From Hypsibius dujardini (Eukaryota; Tardigrada; Eutardigrada; Parachela; Hypsibiidae), in the NCBI GenBank assembly GCA_001579985.1, contig LRSR01002576.1, forward strand, positions 1-64,000: 64,000 nt of DNA. Reading direction: 5' to 3'. Positions 1 to 13,225 of the stretch are shown piece after piece (within the stretch, counting starts at the first letter, position 1; the number at the start of each line of letters is the position of its first letter). The notes below the pieces were generated by a model. The model saw nothing but the letters and a program-made list of their open reading frames with translations, did no database searches and had not been told where the DNA came from. The translations under genes were made by a program, and so were the position numbers.

Positions 1-3000
1 GGGAAAGAGCAGATGACGCTTTGGCTAATGGGCAATTTGTCTCGTTGACGCACCTTCTACGCCTGGCATCCTCAATATCGAATTGCACCATTTTCCCTCG
101 ACGTCTCTCATTGGCTTCGATTGAAATGATTAGAAAAAAGGTCGAGCACGGGGTTAGTTGACTCGGAAAAGAGGTCCCGCGGGATTTGATGGACAACTTC
201 CGAATTGATGTCGGTTGCTGTTAGGTTGTTAGATCGGAGATCGTTGTCGGTTTGTTCTAAATAAATAAAGTATGGTGTTGGTGTAGGGCGCTCGATATTG
301 CTTCCGGTGTGAGAGGTTCTCCCCTTTCTTTCTCTTTTCGTGTCCCGCTCACACACGATCGCGATATCAATTGCAAGCGTGCACTTTGGGCTTTACAGCC
401 GGGGAATCGTATAGTGGTATCGATTAGCTTTTTGGGCAGATGAAAATGGGCATACCGCCCAATCCCTGAGGAAGAGTTTGGTGTATTGTTGCGGCTCAAT
501 TGGCGTCGTTATCGGTTAAGATTTCGTTGGCGTGTCCCTCCCTTCTGAATTCATGGTTGGCTTGTGCGGCCAAAAGAATTATCTTCCTACTGACGTCACA
601 GGCTTAATCCCGCTTTCTCTGACTGAAATTTTGAGAAAATTTAACTACGGAAAAACGTGATCAAAAAGGATTCGGTGTATATATACTAGTCCTAAATTAA
701 CTCACTAAAATCGGTCATTACTTGATTTAAATAACAAAGGGAAACTGCTATAGTAAACTAAATAATATAAGAAAACTAAATTAAAGTAAATTTAATACAA
801 TAATTAAATATAAAGGTAAACTAAATTAAAGTAAATTAGATGCAGTAACTTACATATAAAAAGAAACTGAAATCCATTAATTTAAATACAGCCAATTAAA
901 TAGTAAAGAGAGAAACTATGTTTATCCTTCACCCCGTCCAGTATTTTCAATAGTTAAAAGGGTTGAATATACATGTGGGACCGCAGTGGTATCTTAACAA
1001 AAACTAGTACAGTATATGCATATGCGCAAACGTAACGAATTAAAAAAGCAGGAAAATAAAATCGACAAGCAACTCATTCACAGTATTTTGGGTTTACTTC
1101 TTCACTTTGTTTAATATGTAAATTCTACCACAATTATCTTTAGTGGCTGCAGATCGTCAAACTTTAGTGTCGGTACGTAATAATAATTTAGAATTTATGT
1201 TAAGAAAATTATATTACATTCTATATTTTATTTTTGAATCTGCGTGCATTGGCCTATACATTTGTGGACCGCTCTAATTATTGGCTAAAAAGGATGCTTT
1301 ATTAAATGAATATGTGTTTTTGCACTCACGATGGAGGCCTTTCTCCCAAGCGTCTCAACAATCGAGTAAAAATGCCAAATAATGCGCACAACGATCCCGG
1401 TATTTTTTCAGGGTTTCCGAGCGGGTCGCCGCGGTTGAAACGTCAAACGGTCATAAATCTTATCGACTCTCTCTCTCTCACGCACACACCACGACGGCCA
1501 TCACGACACTCTGAGTCGATTATCGGTAAATCAACACCCCACACGAATGCAATCAAACCATCTTCCCTTCCGCAACATCAGCCAGCCACATCCTGAAGAA
1601 AAGCTGTCAGCCCCCAGATCCACCCACCGAACCCAGCTTTCTTCCTGACAAAGCTCTTTTTGACCGCGGGCAAGGAAAGAAAATTCCCCACTAAGTCCTG
1701 CCGAGCTGGATGGGAGCATAGACACCCCGAAGCTCATGATTTTATGGCCAAACTATTACGACCTTAAATATTATAATAAAACTAAATAATAAAACAAGAT
1801 CCTACTTATAAATGCATTTTTACGATAAAATTTACTTACTTTTATTCAAATCTGTTAACTGATTTTAATATGAGGTCATTTTTAGAACATTAAATTAATT
1901 GACCACAAAATATTGCTCTTTTAAACTCAATGCATTTTTATTTTATTTCGAAGAACCCTAAGTGTAGATGATTTAACGTCTATGTTGAATCCAAAAGACC
2001 TGTGCGTTTTACGCTTGAATACTTTCCTTACTGATTTCCTAAGGATTGTAGTTATAGTTTCACTATAATTTTAATATCATATTGTAAGTATTATATATTA
2101 CATATATATTGTATGTATATTTTTTATATAATGTCATATTGTACGGCGTATTCGCATATATTGTACCTGTCTTTGGTTTCTTGCCCTTCTTTTTCGCTAG
2201 CAGCGTGTCTACCTTAAAGGCACGTTCGCCGTCGCAAACCAGAATACAATCTATTGCAGTTCCATTGACAGAATCCTTTTTCGCAAGCTATTTTAGTGAG
2301 AGAAAAGAACGGATCCTTTGCTTTTATTGTGACGTTGAAAAGACGTGCCTTCGGCATCAGACAGACAGACAGCCTGTTCGCGGGGGCGGTCAAGCGAGCG
2401 AAACCCAACCCGAAAGGAACGAGAAAAGGAAAGAAACAAGCCCGCGCGTGAAGGAAAGAAAAAGTGCCTGTGAATATGTATATACGCAGAAAAAAGCACG
2501 CATTGCAAACTAAGCTGCAAAATTCGTCGCGCCGTTATTGATTAACCGTCTTTCCTCTTGCTGCTTAGCTTCAACACAACAAGGATCACGAGAGGCAGAC
2601 TGAGGGGAAGAGAGAAGGGAAAAAAGTTCCCGACGTGAAGGAAGCTTACACTTTTTGCAGGATCGATTTGCCTGTGTAGCCGGAGGGTTCGCCATGAGAG
2701 ACCCAACGAAGCCCACAATTTTTTGGTTATATAGACTGTGTGGAAATATGTTGTATTTGTAGTTGTAGCCGTGGGTCGTCGTGCCAGGGATTCCGGGCGG
2801 GAAACGGGGCCGCGACGATGAGAACACACGCCCCATATTACAAACTGATGAGCTTCCGGCTGTTCGAGGTTATATGTCATCGACTGCAAGCGAGCGAGTT
2901 TCGCCTCCTTGGATGGTAATCTAATACTGCTCTTACACTTGATTGGATTAGAGAAACAGCATACACCCTACACACATGCCGGCTGTGGGGACCGCAATTC

Positions 3001-3576
3001 CCAGTGCGCGGTGCTAAAACTTCGGGAAAAATGTCTCTCTGGATTATAATATGTAAAGAAATAATTATATTTTATAATATTATTATACAATGATATATGT
3101 GATACACAACAAGCGTAACAAGTGAAGTAGTGTAAAATAGCAAATTATAATTTCCAAACAGGGATGCACCCAATCGTTTTTTCACTAAACCAAACAAAAA
3201 ACACTAATATATTTCGCATGTAATAAAACATACTAAAAGTATCTTCATAGATTTATAATCTTAATTAGACAATAAAACTCTGCATACAATATATTTCCTT
3301 TGTGATAAAGCCTGCACTAAAAGTATTTTTATAAATTAAAACATCTTAAATATAATTTCTAATTCGAAAAACATTAATCTGCGTTAAGGTTTTTGCACAA
3401 AACAAATTTCTTAAGTGCTATTATAGGAAGTACCATGTGGGGTTCGATGTGCCCTGTCAGTCTGTGGGGCACCTTGATCACTTGGACGGATATACAAGCA
3501 TTTGTGTCAGCCTTCTACATTTCCACGACTTGAATAGGAAAAGCAAAAGTGGCATAGGCCATCCGAAGAAACTCAC
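1..3576. other. AT-rich non-coding stretch, probably receptor intron
   Basis: No coding exon could be supported here. The stretch is AT-rich, with a short direct repeat (AACTAAATTAAAGTAAATT, at about 776 and 821, 45 bp apart). It is likely part of a long intron of the minus-strand GPR158-like gene, because its upstream exons end in an open reading phase at 3577. Open frames at 2109-2513 and 2510-2889 have no recognisable family and low-complexity composition. Confidence 0.4.
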
Positions 3577-5712
3577 CTTACGCCTCGCTCCCCAGGCTGA
3601 ACCTGAGAATCCTCCCGCGCATTCAATCCCACCACGTACGTAACCATCCATGTCCGGTTGCAGTCGTAGTAAGGTGCTGAAAATATTCCAAGAAAAAACA
3701 CATCCCCATCATTATCAGCATGAGCAAACACAAATCACTCATCAGGCATTGCGTTTTTGTATGCCCTAATTGAGGCATTAGGCGAGGTGAAGTGAAAGTG
3801 TGGCAATTCCTTGGCCGTAATAGTTGACAACCACAAAAGCTTATGGCGTGCAGCTTTGAAAGGGGATAATCGAAGAATCTGACACTAAACTGACATTTCA
3901 CTTGACGTCCACACGTAAGTTGATTTGCATTCAACGAGTACCCCGCCTGTCAGTACAGGCAGTATAAGGACTTTAAAATTATCTGGAGAATAATTTTGAA
4001 TTACTTTTCATGTATGCTCAAAACTAAGACCAATTCTCTTGGTTTTTCTCGTTGATGATTACTGTAATACTGCGCCATTATTGCGCTTAAAAAATATAGT
4101 TGCATTGTTGAATGTTAAGCGAATATTTATTTGCACATTATTGTATTCCGAAATCAGACACAGTTTTCAAAGATGAATTTTAACCTTCGCTTATCAACTG
4201 CTGCAACATTTTGTTGGATGAACAGTGTTGCGTCCTTGAAGTGATATATTCGAAACTACACCAAAGTTGGACGCCTAACTGCTACAAATGCGCTCTCATT
4301 TGTAGCGACGCAACTTACTACTGACTGAGATAGATGTAAACTCGCTGGAAGATTGCCAATGCGATTAGATATATCAATTGTAACGGGGTTGCACTTGCAA
4401 TCGCTGTAATGGAGTTGAACTGAACTGGTACTGCAGGTACCGGTAAATGTGGATTATTATTTGCGGCTCTCGCGGATGCTCAATTTCTTCCCTACATGTC
4501 ATCTTGCTGGCATAACTTTTATATGCAGAATTCAAACAATAATGTCGCTCTTTCGTTCGACTAAATGACAAACAAGTAAATTGACATGTCATTCTACCAT
4601 TTGATTACTTAATAATTCGGTTGAAAGTAAAGACAACTCTTCTATCGGACTAAACAAGATAATTCTGGCAATCGACTAAATAATTTACAAATTTGACTAA
4701 CATCATGTATCTCTTTCTTTAAACAAAGCTGACTAAAAAAAACTCGGCTAAATGATATAAAATTTCTTTCGACTAGTGGCATCATCTCTCCGCTGTTTGT
4801 GAAAGAGGCAGAAAAATAATTACCAGTCCAGGCAGCATTAGCGCTCTCATCCTCCTCCAGCGGCAGCGAACCGTTCGTTGCCACCGTCATCAAATCCCGC
4901 CAAACCTCCCGCAGCAAGGGCAGCGTCGTCTTGCGACTATCCTGTATCGATTGCAGCGCAATTTGCGTCCCCATCCCCGGGGGCTGTTGTTGCCGAAGCG
5001 GAGAGCCCGACTGCTGCACGCCATCCTGACCGACTTTCATAACACCACCACTGCTACCTGATGTGGCAGCGCTTTTCCTCGCAGACGTGAAGAAAAAATA
5101 GCGACATCCCGAGGTACTCATCCCACTACCCTGCGGCGGCAGCAGCCGATCCAAATTCCTCTTTTCTTCATCATCATCCTTCCTCCTCGCCAGCTCATCC
5201 GTGAACCAGCACAAGTGCGTGCCGGCGAGCCGGCGCTCCGTCTCCAGCAGCAAGGCAGCCGCCGACCGCGCCACCGGATCCAGCGCCTCTAATAATCCCG
5301 CATTATCATCATTATTATTAATAAAATTATTTCCATTTTTATTATTATTTTTATTATTATTCTGCCGATGCGTGGTGAGGAAGCCGGTGAGGAGCCGGGC
5401 AAGATGGCGGGTCGCCGCGGTTTCCCTGCGGAATTTGCGAGTTAAAAAGCCCGCGGGAAGGGTCAAATTATACTTGGTCAGAAGGGAATGTGGACACGCC
5501 TGATGGGGAGTTTTCTTCGTGCTCACGTCGTGCTCCACGGTGGCCATATGGTGCAGCAGACTGGACAGTAGATCCGGCTGCGGTGACGAAATGTCCTCCG
5601 CATTATTGCAGCGGCAGAAAAACAACAGCAGGAAAAAAAATGAGAACGACGAAAAAAAATAGCAACTGCAACAACGGCCGGAAAGAAAAGGAGAAGCACG
5701 TAAAATTCTCAT
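3577..5712 (-). CDS. GPR158-like orphan G-protein-coupled receptor, N-terminal exons (partial)
   Basis: Two coding exons, 5712-4824 and 3676-3577, join in phase 1 and leave the window in phase 2. They give about 329 residues of an extracellular N-terminus. The start chosen is the first ATG of the frame, and it begins a basic, then strongly hydrophobic Phe/Leu-rich segment (about residues 10-35) that reads as a signal peptide. A helical Arg/Leu/Ala-rich region follows, with an Asn-rich low-complexity stretch near residues 145-165. The diagnostic part spans the splice junction: Trp, Pro-Tyr-Tyr-Asp-Cys, then WMVTYVVGL. It parallels the W..PYLEC....W.VTL segment ahead of the cysteine-rich region of vertebrate GPR158/GPR179. 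No seven-helix exons are visible in the remaining 3.5 kb to the left, so the rest of the gene is presumably off-window. The family assignment is inference from this short match. Confidence 0.62.
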
Positions 5713-7723
5713 AATAATAATATCATCATCATCATTCCGGAATATACGTATAGTGACTGTTGGTCCGCCGCCGCCCGCTGAGATACATATAAACCGTGTA
5801 TGCTCCAAAAATGGGTTATAATGGGGGTGGTATAGAAGGGGGTAGGGGGGTAGTCGACCCGGAATTTCACGTGTAGGAGTAGGAGAGAATATGGAATTAT
5901 TGATAAGTACGCGTGGTCCTCATCTTATCAGGAGGAGAGGGAGGGAGAGGAATGGAGGAGGAGGAGGAGGAGGGGGTAATCAAAAAGCGATACGTATCCA
6001 GCATACATGTATGTATATATATGGGATAATTCTATAATGCACACAAAAAGTCTACAATGCAGGTGAAGGAGGAGGATGAGAGGAGAGGAGACGAGGTTGG
6101 CGAGGACTACTGGCGCACCATCAACGACTGCGGGGTTCCTCCTGCGTTACGAGCTCGGAGGGGGGGGGACCTTGTGTAGTGCGTAGGGGATGTGTATGTC
6201 TTCATTGAAAAGTGAGTAGTTGAACATTAAATACAAAACGCCATCCGGGAGGCAGCCAACGGAGGAGGGACCATACGAGACTGAGGAGAGAGAGTCTTGA
6301 ATAACTCTCGCGTCCTCACATCGAGTAGACAGACTGGCTGGCTGGAAGACTGGAGAGAGTGCCTCTGTCTGCGTATAAAGCATACATACATACACCAGCA
6401 GCGCTAAAATGTCTTCCTGTCGTGCCGATCATCGCATTAACCCATCTCGTTCTTTCGGTTGCGACCTCGTCGTCGTCTTGGCTCGGGATTTGCAGGGGGA
6501 AAGTTCTCTACGAGCGGTCTTGAATGTTGTATATGTCAGCTCAGTGCAATGTGTGTGAAGCTGAGTGGAGTTTGTTATCCTGTGCGTAGAGAGAGAGAGA
6601 GACAGAGAATGAAGAAGTGGAGGAGAGGGAGCGTGATGCTGCTGTGTGCCAGTGTCAGAATGGATCGGATTCGTCGGATTTCCGGAGAGCAGGGATTTGG
6701 CCTAATTTACATACACCAGTACACTGGGGGCCTGACTGCCTACCGGCACTAAAAGGGAATAGGGAAATACAATAGGGAAACAAACACAATTGGGAAAAAT
6801 ACCTAGGATCGGGGGAACCAATATGTTGTTTGAAATAAAGGACGACCGCGCTAGGATCACAATTATTTTGGAATAATTTGCAGTCGAGGGGTTATATAGA
6901 ACACAAATGTAAGTGGCATAACTACAGCAGCTGCTACTGTGTTATGTCTGAAAAAGGACTCAAATCATCCCTTTACACCAGGGTATTGGAGATTATTCCG
7001 CAATGTGACTGATCAAGCCGTTGTTGCTTCATAAAAGAGCAATCAGTAATCTCTGTTCCTACTTATATACGAACGCCATTGGGAAATTCATGAGTTAATA
7101 TCTTGCCCAGTAAAACTACGGAAACCCAAAAAAATTGAGAAAACAGTTCCCTATCATAGTTTCGTGTTTCGAGTACAGGTAATTCACTAGACAAAGCGCA
7201 AGAACCATTTTAGTTTTTTTTTCTAAAATCCCTCTAAAACGTATCTAGCAAAATGATGTTATTTTACTGTATGTGGTTGTTCACGTACTTGTAGGTAAAT
7301 GTAAACGACAAGACCCTTAAAAAAGTTAGACAAAAGCCCTCTGTGAACGTATACGTTTTGTGATACTCGAGAGCAGGGCTTACTTCATACGGTTCCTGAT
7401 GATATGCCGGAGCTGAGAGCTTATATCTTACTTACGAGACAACGTATGTACGGCGGCACGTTCAACGGATGCTATTTCCATCCCCAGCTTATTCCCGCTT
7501 CGTCCCTTTCCCTTTCTCTCCCTCTCCCAATGTACTGTGATGAAGTCAATCAGACAGACGGCTTCTCGTTCCGAGCATATAGTCAATCTCCGCGTGATAT
7601 TCAGACATTCATCCCGCTATCCATCAACACACAGCCACGAGAGGATGTGTGCGGAGAACCGGAAGACAGCACCCCGATAATGGGCCCCCGGGCCGATACG
7701 GACGCGAGCTTGCCGGGTCTTTC

Positions 7724-7771
7724 GGTCTGTCTGTCTGTCTGTCTATCTGTCTGTCTATCTATCTGCTTGCC
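7724..7771 (+). repeat. TCTG tetranucleotide microsatellite
   Basis: About twelve near-perfect TCTG units with single-base variants, in intergenic DNA. It belongs to the tetranucleotide family that recurs through the whole window. Confidence 0.85.
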
Positions 7772-8202
7772 TGTCAAAACAATGAGAGCACGGATTCCAT
7801 CGACAATCACACGATATATATTCCGCATTTTTGGCCGACCAGACAAAAGCTTCCTTCGGATCAAGTCATGGCATTTCGTCTAAAAATATGTAGACGTGAA
7901 ATCAGTTCAACCGGATGTGCAAGATCCCATTTAAAACATTTAAGTACTCGTATTTGGATATTACCATTACTGATATTAAATATTCAGCACTTTTTAACGA
8001 TTGCACTCTTCCAATATCACTTAGGGCGATTTTCGAAGGGGGATTTCAAAACGTCTCAATTGATTTACAAAATGTATTTCCTCGGCGATTCTCGAAGAAT
8101 TTATTTTTGGCGAAACTTCCAAGCTGGGAAAACATTGGAATATTTCATTTTCCTTGATTTTCACTGCAAAAATAGCGATTTATTGAAATTCACTACGAGA
8201 TA

Positions 8203-8484
8203 GAACTCCCAATGCTGCGCAACTTTTGATTTAGCATAAATGCTGCGCACGACAGGGCAAACAGGGCAAAATCGTGACGTACATCAATCAAAACAACCAC
8301 AAGGTTTCTTTTCCGTTTTCCAGTAAAAAAAATTATATTTTTAGTTTTTTTGTCAAAATTATTGTCAGAGATGTTTGTACGATTTACTTTTGATTTTTCG
8401 AACCCAAAACCTCGACAAACAATGGGAGAAAGTGTGCGAACGCGGCATTTATACCATTCCGAACTTGCGCAGCATTGGGAGTTT
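8203..8484. mobile_element. 282-bp TA-flanked MITE-like inverted-repeat element
   Basis: The left end at 8204 (AACTCCCAATGCTGCGCAA) recurs as its exact reverse complement ending at 8482. The arms continue for a few imperfect bases, and both ends are flanked by TA (8201-8202 and 8485-8486). Short length, no coding capacity, terminal inverted repeats and a TA duplication are what non-autonomous Tc1/mariner-type elements look like. The superfamily is inference. Confidence 0.7.
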
Positions 8485-8503
8485 TACATCGTAAATATTA
8501 TTA

Positions 8504-8627
8504 TTTGACACTGTCCTATTCCAAATTTAATTTGAAATTAGCCAAAATATTTTGGTACCCTTATATCATAAATATACTTTGCTTACGCCAATCGACTCCC
8601 AATTGAATTTGGAATGAGACAATGTCA
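8504..8627. mobile_element. Short hairpin element adjacent to the 8.2-kb MITE
   Basis: An imperfect inverted repeat of about 25 bp. The left arm at 8504-8530 contains ATTCCAAATT and the right arm at 8603-8627 is its near reverse complement, with about 70 bp between them. It starts only about 20 bp from the neighbouring MITE. It could be a second small transposon or a simple hairpin, and no target duplication is clear. Confidence 0.45.
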
Positions 8628-9346
8628 ACATCATAATACATAAATTATATAATTCATCAATAATGTTGAACTAATTATAAAATAAAACTGAATATGTTTG
8701 GAAATCTTCCTCTGAAAATCGTCTTGGGCCAGCACCACCGAACTTCGGAATACCCAGTCAGTCGAAACTTTGGGCGTGTAGCCACCAAATAGTTGCACGG
8801 TTTTCGCGCTTAACCGAAAGTGGTTTGCACGACTGGAAGGTGGCATGCCGCGGCGACCTCCACGAGCGTCGTTGTACGTGCGCAAGGCGTTTAATTCTGG
8901 CATACAGGCCTCTCTTCCCCAGCTGTGGCTTTCTTCATCAAATTCTACTTTTTGATTAAAACTGGCGGCACCTAACAAAAATTTCCCGTCTTTAATTCAT
9001 TACTGGTACAAACATCGTAAAACGCACCACCGGTAAGAAAAATTGTGCTAGTATCGCCAGTCGCGAGAGTTACAAAAATCACAAACAGTAGCTCAAAAAA
9101 GATCATGAAAACCAGTTATTAGATTCACACACAAAAAACGGAGAATTCACCTTCACACCGGTAAGATCAGCAAAACGGCGGAGAGAAGTACTACCGGATG
9201 AGATTCACAAAAGCATGAGACAAGCGAATCCCGTCATGGAACAGAAAAAGAAAAGGTGAAGCAAAGTCATCTTCTCTACCTAAGAGAAAGAATAATACCA
9301 CGCCGGTAGGAAGAGGAAAAGGACGATAAACTAAGAGAAAGCGTCT

Positions 9347-12300
9347 TCAGATCTTGCTGTCGTCGTTGACGCTGTACTTTCGAGCGGTGGGGCGGCGCAT
9401 CAGAAGCTGCACTAAGCTGCGCACGGGGGCTTCGATGAAAATGTACACGACATAGCCAAGGACGAAGGAGATGACCAGGTTCCCACCAAAAACAACCAGC
9501 TAGAGGAAGAAAAGACCGGTCAACTTTAAAACCAGACATCTGTCGGTCAAACAAATACAGACGAAAGGCAGGCAATGTGCCTGTAGCCTCAGTCTGCCTG
9601 TCAACTGGATTGCTTGCCACTAATTTCGTACCGTGTTCCAGTGGCTAAACCGGATAGTCTCCTCCCGACTCAGGTAGTAGATGCAAATGATGATGGGACT
9701 GATGAGATAGACGCTGTAGGAGATGGTGCTCAACGGACGCCACATGCTCCATCCCAGGACACGATCCACCCCCTTGACGGCTCCGGTCATGCAGGAATAG
9801 GCAATCCAAGCCAGCGCAACAGCCCAGGCAACGTGTGAGAGGCTGTTGAAGGCCGCGGCAGCGTCCACAGACAGCGGGTATCCGTTGAATCCCGGAACTA
9901 AACCAAAGACCACCACCGCAATGCTCAGCAGGGCGACGAACCAGCCGCAAATGACTGCGAAGAAGCCCAGTTTACGGACGGCAGCAGGGTCACGAAGGAA
10001 AAACGCGGCGAGGATTCCGATAAAGTAGGGCGCAGCGCGGCAATAGGTGGTGATGAGGTAGCTAGTGAAGTACTTAATGGTCAGGTCTTGGTCGAAAGCG
10101 CTGAAAAAGTACAATAAAATACAATCTTCAATCCATCCAGAATGAACAAAAACTCTTGCAAATATTGATGCATGCCTGTCTGACTAAAACAAAAGTATCG
10201 CCAATTTGTGACAGCCTTCGTATACCTTCATGCTTGTCTGCCTGCGTCTGCGTCCCTGTGATCGTGGTGCATCTTGGCCTTGTCTACCCACCTGTCTGCA
10301 GAATTTGCCTGGACATGTTTACGTCTGTGTGTTCATTTGTCTTATCTGTCTGTCGATGCCCGCCTCTATATCCTCATGTCTAACCGCTGCGGCAACATTT
10401 TGTACTGACTCCAAGTCAAACTCCGATCTCTTACCTGACATCGGTGGAACCGAATCCAACCAGGCTTGGCGGCAGTCCCATAACCTTGGAGATGACGCCC
10501 GCCGCGACGACAGCCGCTAACACACCTACGGCGCACAGGGCCACGCCGGCTTGCCAGACCCTGTATGGAACAGACCATACAGTCCATCAGCAAGAGATCA
10601 AAGACGAACGTCCAAAGTAAATGACCTACATCATTACAGGCAGCAACCATTAAAAGAAGGAGCCAACTGACTTACACGTAGAGTGCAACAACAATCAATG
10701 GAGCGATCGCAAAGAGCTGAAAGTCCACCGCGATGTACCAAGTCCACGGCATACACTGAAAAAACAAGCGGAAAAACATTACCACCTGACCTGATGTCTG
10801 ACAATCCTGACTGATGTCTGCAGTTTTCTGTGTCTATCTGCAGACCGTTACAAATTCCTGTCTGTCTATTTGTCTTGCGTATTTGTCTTGCGTATTTGTC
10901 TTGCGTATTTGTCTGTCTGTCTGTCTGACAGTTTAGAACAGTCTAGGATCACCACATGACAAAAGCGTAAAGCAGGGTCACGTACCATCTGTTCGGGCTG
11001 GATGTAGTTGTTGATGTAAAAGGCGTTGCTCCAGGCGAGGGAAGAGCAGTTGCCCAACATCGCCTCGTCCTGCGGCCACAGCGGTCCAGAGCTGATATAC
11101 TTGGTGAGGGCGGCGTAGACTCCCAAGATGATCATATAGACGGGGAAGAGTCGCAGGTAGCGGTTCAGGTAGAAGCGAATTAGCCGAAAGCAGTCAAAAC
11201 CGGCCGCCAGCTCGCCCAGGAAACGGTACGACACCAAAAAGCCGCTAAAGGAAAAAAGGCAATTACGTTTTTTTAGCTGACAAAAATGCTACAGCTTTCG
11301 CAACGCAGCATACCTGAGAAAGAGGAAAGTGTCCACGGCAAAGGTTGACTGAACGATGATCTGCGCAAACAGTCCCTTCATCGCCTCTGGTAGCATCGCG
11401 AGGTTGTCTGCATAAGTAAAAGAATGGCTTTGCCACGGGTGAAGGATACACAAACGACACAGACAGACGGATAAATAGATAGACTGACAGACAAGGACAG
11501 CCCTTAAACGAACTTACTGAAGACCGGAAGGCCCAACGCATAAGACTGGCCGAGAATGATCCACACCATAGAGAGCACCCGAACGCCGTGAATCCACCGC
11601 AACTCCCCGACAGCCGGCGCAAGACCACAACCGAATAGCTTTCGAGTATTGGAGATTGCCGACAGACTGATGCAGACACGTCCAAGCACGCTCCGGCCGC
11701 CGTCCTTCGTAAAGTCCAGATCAGTGTCGCTAGTGTTGGTGTCAGACAGAGGCGTATAATTGCTGGCAGAGTCCATGTTTCGCTCCAATGGGTCGGAATG
11801 ATGGCGGAAGAAGCCGTTGGTCAGGACGTCATAGAGGGATGCGATCAGGACAATGGTGGCAAAAGCGACGAGGATGACAATGACGGTGATGGCAGGTCCG
11901 TCCATGGGAATCAGCCGGGCAGGGCATTTCACATCGGTGATGGATAAGTTTTCGTGACCAAGATCGGGAAACTTTGTCACTAGCGCCGCAAGAGCTGAAA
12001 AGCAAAGGCAGGATTGAAAGAATGTCCCGACAAATCCTCAGGCAGTGCCTTCTACGCCAAAAAGAACCGGCAGGTAAGTAAGCAGATGTCCACAATAGAC
12101 ACGTACCAGTATGACAAACAGGTACACAGACAAGCCAACAGGTAAGACGAGACGAGGTAGGCAGACAAATGCAGACACAAGCAGAGGCCGACAGGCAAGC
12201 AGACGCACACGCAAGACACAGAGACAGTCTGCGCCTACCAATTTCAAAGAGACCACGAACATCATTCGCCGAGCAAGAGTCAGGCACGCAAACTCCAGCA

Positions 12301-13225
12301 CGAAGAGCCTTCGGGATTTGCAAGAGTTCTGACACCTACACACCAACAATGCAAATCAGATTAGCTAGTATAAGGGCTGCACGGAAAATTCCACCCGGAA
12401 GGAAGTGTCACTGACCCGTATCTTCGCCACCGAATAGTTTCCCGGCTCCTCCACGCCCACGGACACAAGGCAGTACTGACCGACCAGCAGTTTGGAGGCG
12501 GGCGTCGGCTTCGAGGAATTGCGGTACTGGGAGATGTTCATGCATTCATGGAAAGCGCCTAACCAGGTGATGTCGCCCTCCAGGATGGCGCTCGGCGGCT
12601 TCGGCTGCGCATCCACAACTGCAATCACAAAAAATATGGATCAATAATCGGCCAAACAACAGACAATATAGAACGAGAAAGCGGAAAAAACAGAAAATCA
12701 AAACTGCTAACGTGAACAAACAGTAAAGGAATCATTAGGCAGTCTCCTTGTAAAGCTACATGCTATTCCAATGTATAAACGTCAAGGAAATTGTCTTGCA
12801 ACCTACATAAAAATCGAAAATCTAACAGAAGAACTTTACTCACATCGAATTAGCCACTCCGGGGTGTTTTCGGGATGCTTGATGTCGACAAATCCATAGA
12901 GGGTCATGAGGGAGGAGAGGCAGTCACCGGAGATGTTAACGGCAGGAGCCTCCACCGACTCCTTCATTGCCCCGAGCAGGGACGAGGAAGGAGACCCTCC
13001 AGCTGCCGCCTGAACGGTCATCCAGTTGAGCAGAGCTGCCGTCCAGGACTGAGCAACCTTCTGGTAGGAATGCAGGGCCTGATGGAAGTTGTTGCGGGGA
13101 AGTCTTGACGAACTCTTTCCGGTAGTCGTGATGGTTTCTATATCAACGTCGTACCCCAACTCCTCCGTGCTGTACGCCGCCCCGGTCCAGGCCACGAGAA
13201 GGAAGACGGCAAGCCAGCACCGCAT
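9347..13225 (-). CDS. Nose-resistant-to-fluoxetine (NRF-6)-like acyltransferase-3 membrane protein
   Basis: Ten exons: 13225-12844, 12618-12383, 12335-12239, 11994-11518, 11407-11314, 11244-10986, 10755-10676, 10560-10435, 10100-9632, 9499-9347. They sum to 2373 bases, or 790 residues. The start is the ATG giving MRCWLAVFLLVAW, a signal peptide, with A at -3; an in-frame ATG four codons upstream is possible. Residues of about 25-250 form a Cys-containing luminal NRF domain (for example GDCLSSL, FHECMNI, VGQYC, AGVCVPDSC). From about residue 270 the chain becomes polytopic and typical of acyltransferase family 3, including the GVRVLSMVWIILGQ and FLNRYLRLFP-type segments (YLNRYLRLFPVYM here) and a final FIEAPVR. 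The family transfers acyl groups across or within membranes; nematode NRF-6 affects lipid or drug transport in the gut. The substrate here is unknown. The second donor (GTGCAG at 12382) is weak but phase-consistent. Confidence 0.9.
10866..10928. repeat. 13-bp tandem repeat plus TCTG tract in NRF-6-like intron
   Basis: The unit TGTCTTGCGTATT repeats about three times from 10871 and runs directly into TCTG repeats up to about 10928. It lies in the intron between exons 6 and 7 of the minus-strand gene. Confidence 0.75.

Larger units (their letters stand above)
5713..9346. other. Intergenic region between GPR158-like 5' end and NRF-6-like 3' end
   Basis: This is the presumed promoter/5' flank of the GPR158-like gene (5713 to about 6400, with GGA/GAGG-rich purine tracts near 5930-6080). 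It is followed by repeat-poor sequence, a TCTG tract at 7724-7771 and two inverted-repeat elements at 8203-8484 and 8504-8627. A minus-strand frame at 8631-8978 (115 codons from a TTG) has fairly ordinary amino-acid composition but matches nothing I recognise, so I do not call it a gene. Confidence 0.4.

Noticed and set aside
2109-2889. Three overlapping open frames on both strands
   Set aside because: No family resemblance, mixed low-complexity composition and no splice context tying them to the neighbouring receptor.
8631-8978. 115-codon minus-strand frame of ordinary composition
   Set aside because: No recognisable motif, no clear ATG and no neighbouring exons. A chance frame or remnant cannot be told apart.
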